Shown here one piece after another: positions 44,468 through 44,470 of a stretch of 44,470 bases of DNA. The position numbers were made by a program, and so were the translations under genes. The number at the start of each line of letters is the position of its first letter. Position 1 is the first letter of the stretch. Origin of the DNA: Isohypsibius dastychi (lineage: Eukaryota; Tardigrada; Eutardigrada; Parachela; Isohypsibiidae); assembly GCA_034696485.1 (NCBI GenBank), contig JAQIWT010000053.1, forward strand, positions 1-44,470. The letters run 5' to 3'. The notes beneath the pieces are model-generated. The model was given only the letters and a program-made list of their open reading frames with translations, was not told where the DNA came from and made no database searches.

Positions 44468-44470
44468 CAA

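Noticed and set aside
1-44470. Bacterial or viral operons, CRISPR arrays, rRNA genes
   Set aside because: Introns, animal gene families and Pol III tRNAs rule out a bacterial source. No spaced direct-repeat array or rRNA-like conserved block was seen.

Overview
The window is nuclear DNA from a small, intron-dense invertebrate animal genome. Genes lie close together on both strands. Most introns are 50-120 nt GT-AG introns, and coding phase is kept exactly across the joins I worked out by hand. Two RNA polymerase III tRNA genes are present, one with a canonical intron. The gene set (calpain with EF-hands, extended-synaptotagmin, fuseless, receptor guanylyl cyclase, ERCC8/CSA, CatSper auxiliary subunit, radial spoke and dynein regulatory complex proteins) is metazoan. 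A CatSper subunit argues against nematodes and insects, which lack that channel. A compact lineage such as a tardigrade is possible, but the sequence alone does not prove it. The window starts with 19 C and ends almost exactly on 20 G, so both edges look like assembly break points.

Layout: 519-3208 (+) is a Pro/Gln-rich protein of unknown function. 2962-6745 holds the remains of a tandem duplication. Its first copy keeps that gene but has a wrecked CatSper fragment. Its second copy has a wrecked fragment of that gene but keeps the intact CatSper auxiliary subunit (5078-8522, +). 8737-13562 (-) is a receptor guanylyl cyclase with an altered catalytic site. 14560-15243 (+) encodes part of a four-helix membrane protein, 15714-16238 (+) an orphan, 16722-18087 (+) a fuseless-family membrane protein, and 18641-20995 (-) a 572-residue coiled-coil protein. 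21000-26300 is repeat-rich: a 164-bp-arm foldback, a dispersed repeat pair and three small inverted-repeat elements surround an intronless dCMP-deaminase homologue (23771-24370, +) that lacks its catalytic glutamate.

The right half has dynein regulatory complex protein 10 (26323-27709, -), an extended synaptotagmin (27808-29737, +), radial spoke protein 3 (30840-32294, +), ERCC8/CSA (32692-35049, -), a calpain of roughly 900 residues (36337-40194, -), tRNA-Arg(UCU), a secreted Cys-repeat protein (41635-42926, +), a short secreted phospholipase A2 homologue (43035-43640, -) and an intron-containing tRNA-Thr(AGU).

Three genes (CatSper subunit, DRC10, RSPH3) act in motile cilia or sperm flagella. 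At least three enzyme-family members (guanylyl cyclase, dCMP deaminase, phospholipase A2) carry substitutions at catalytic residues. Gene names come from remembered family motifs, not from a database search.
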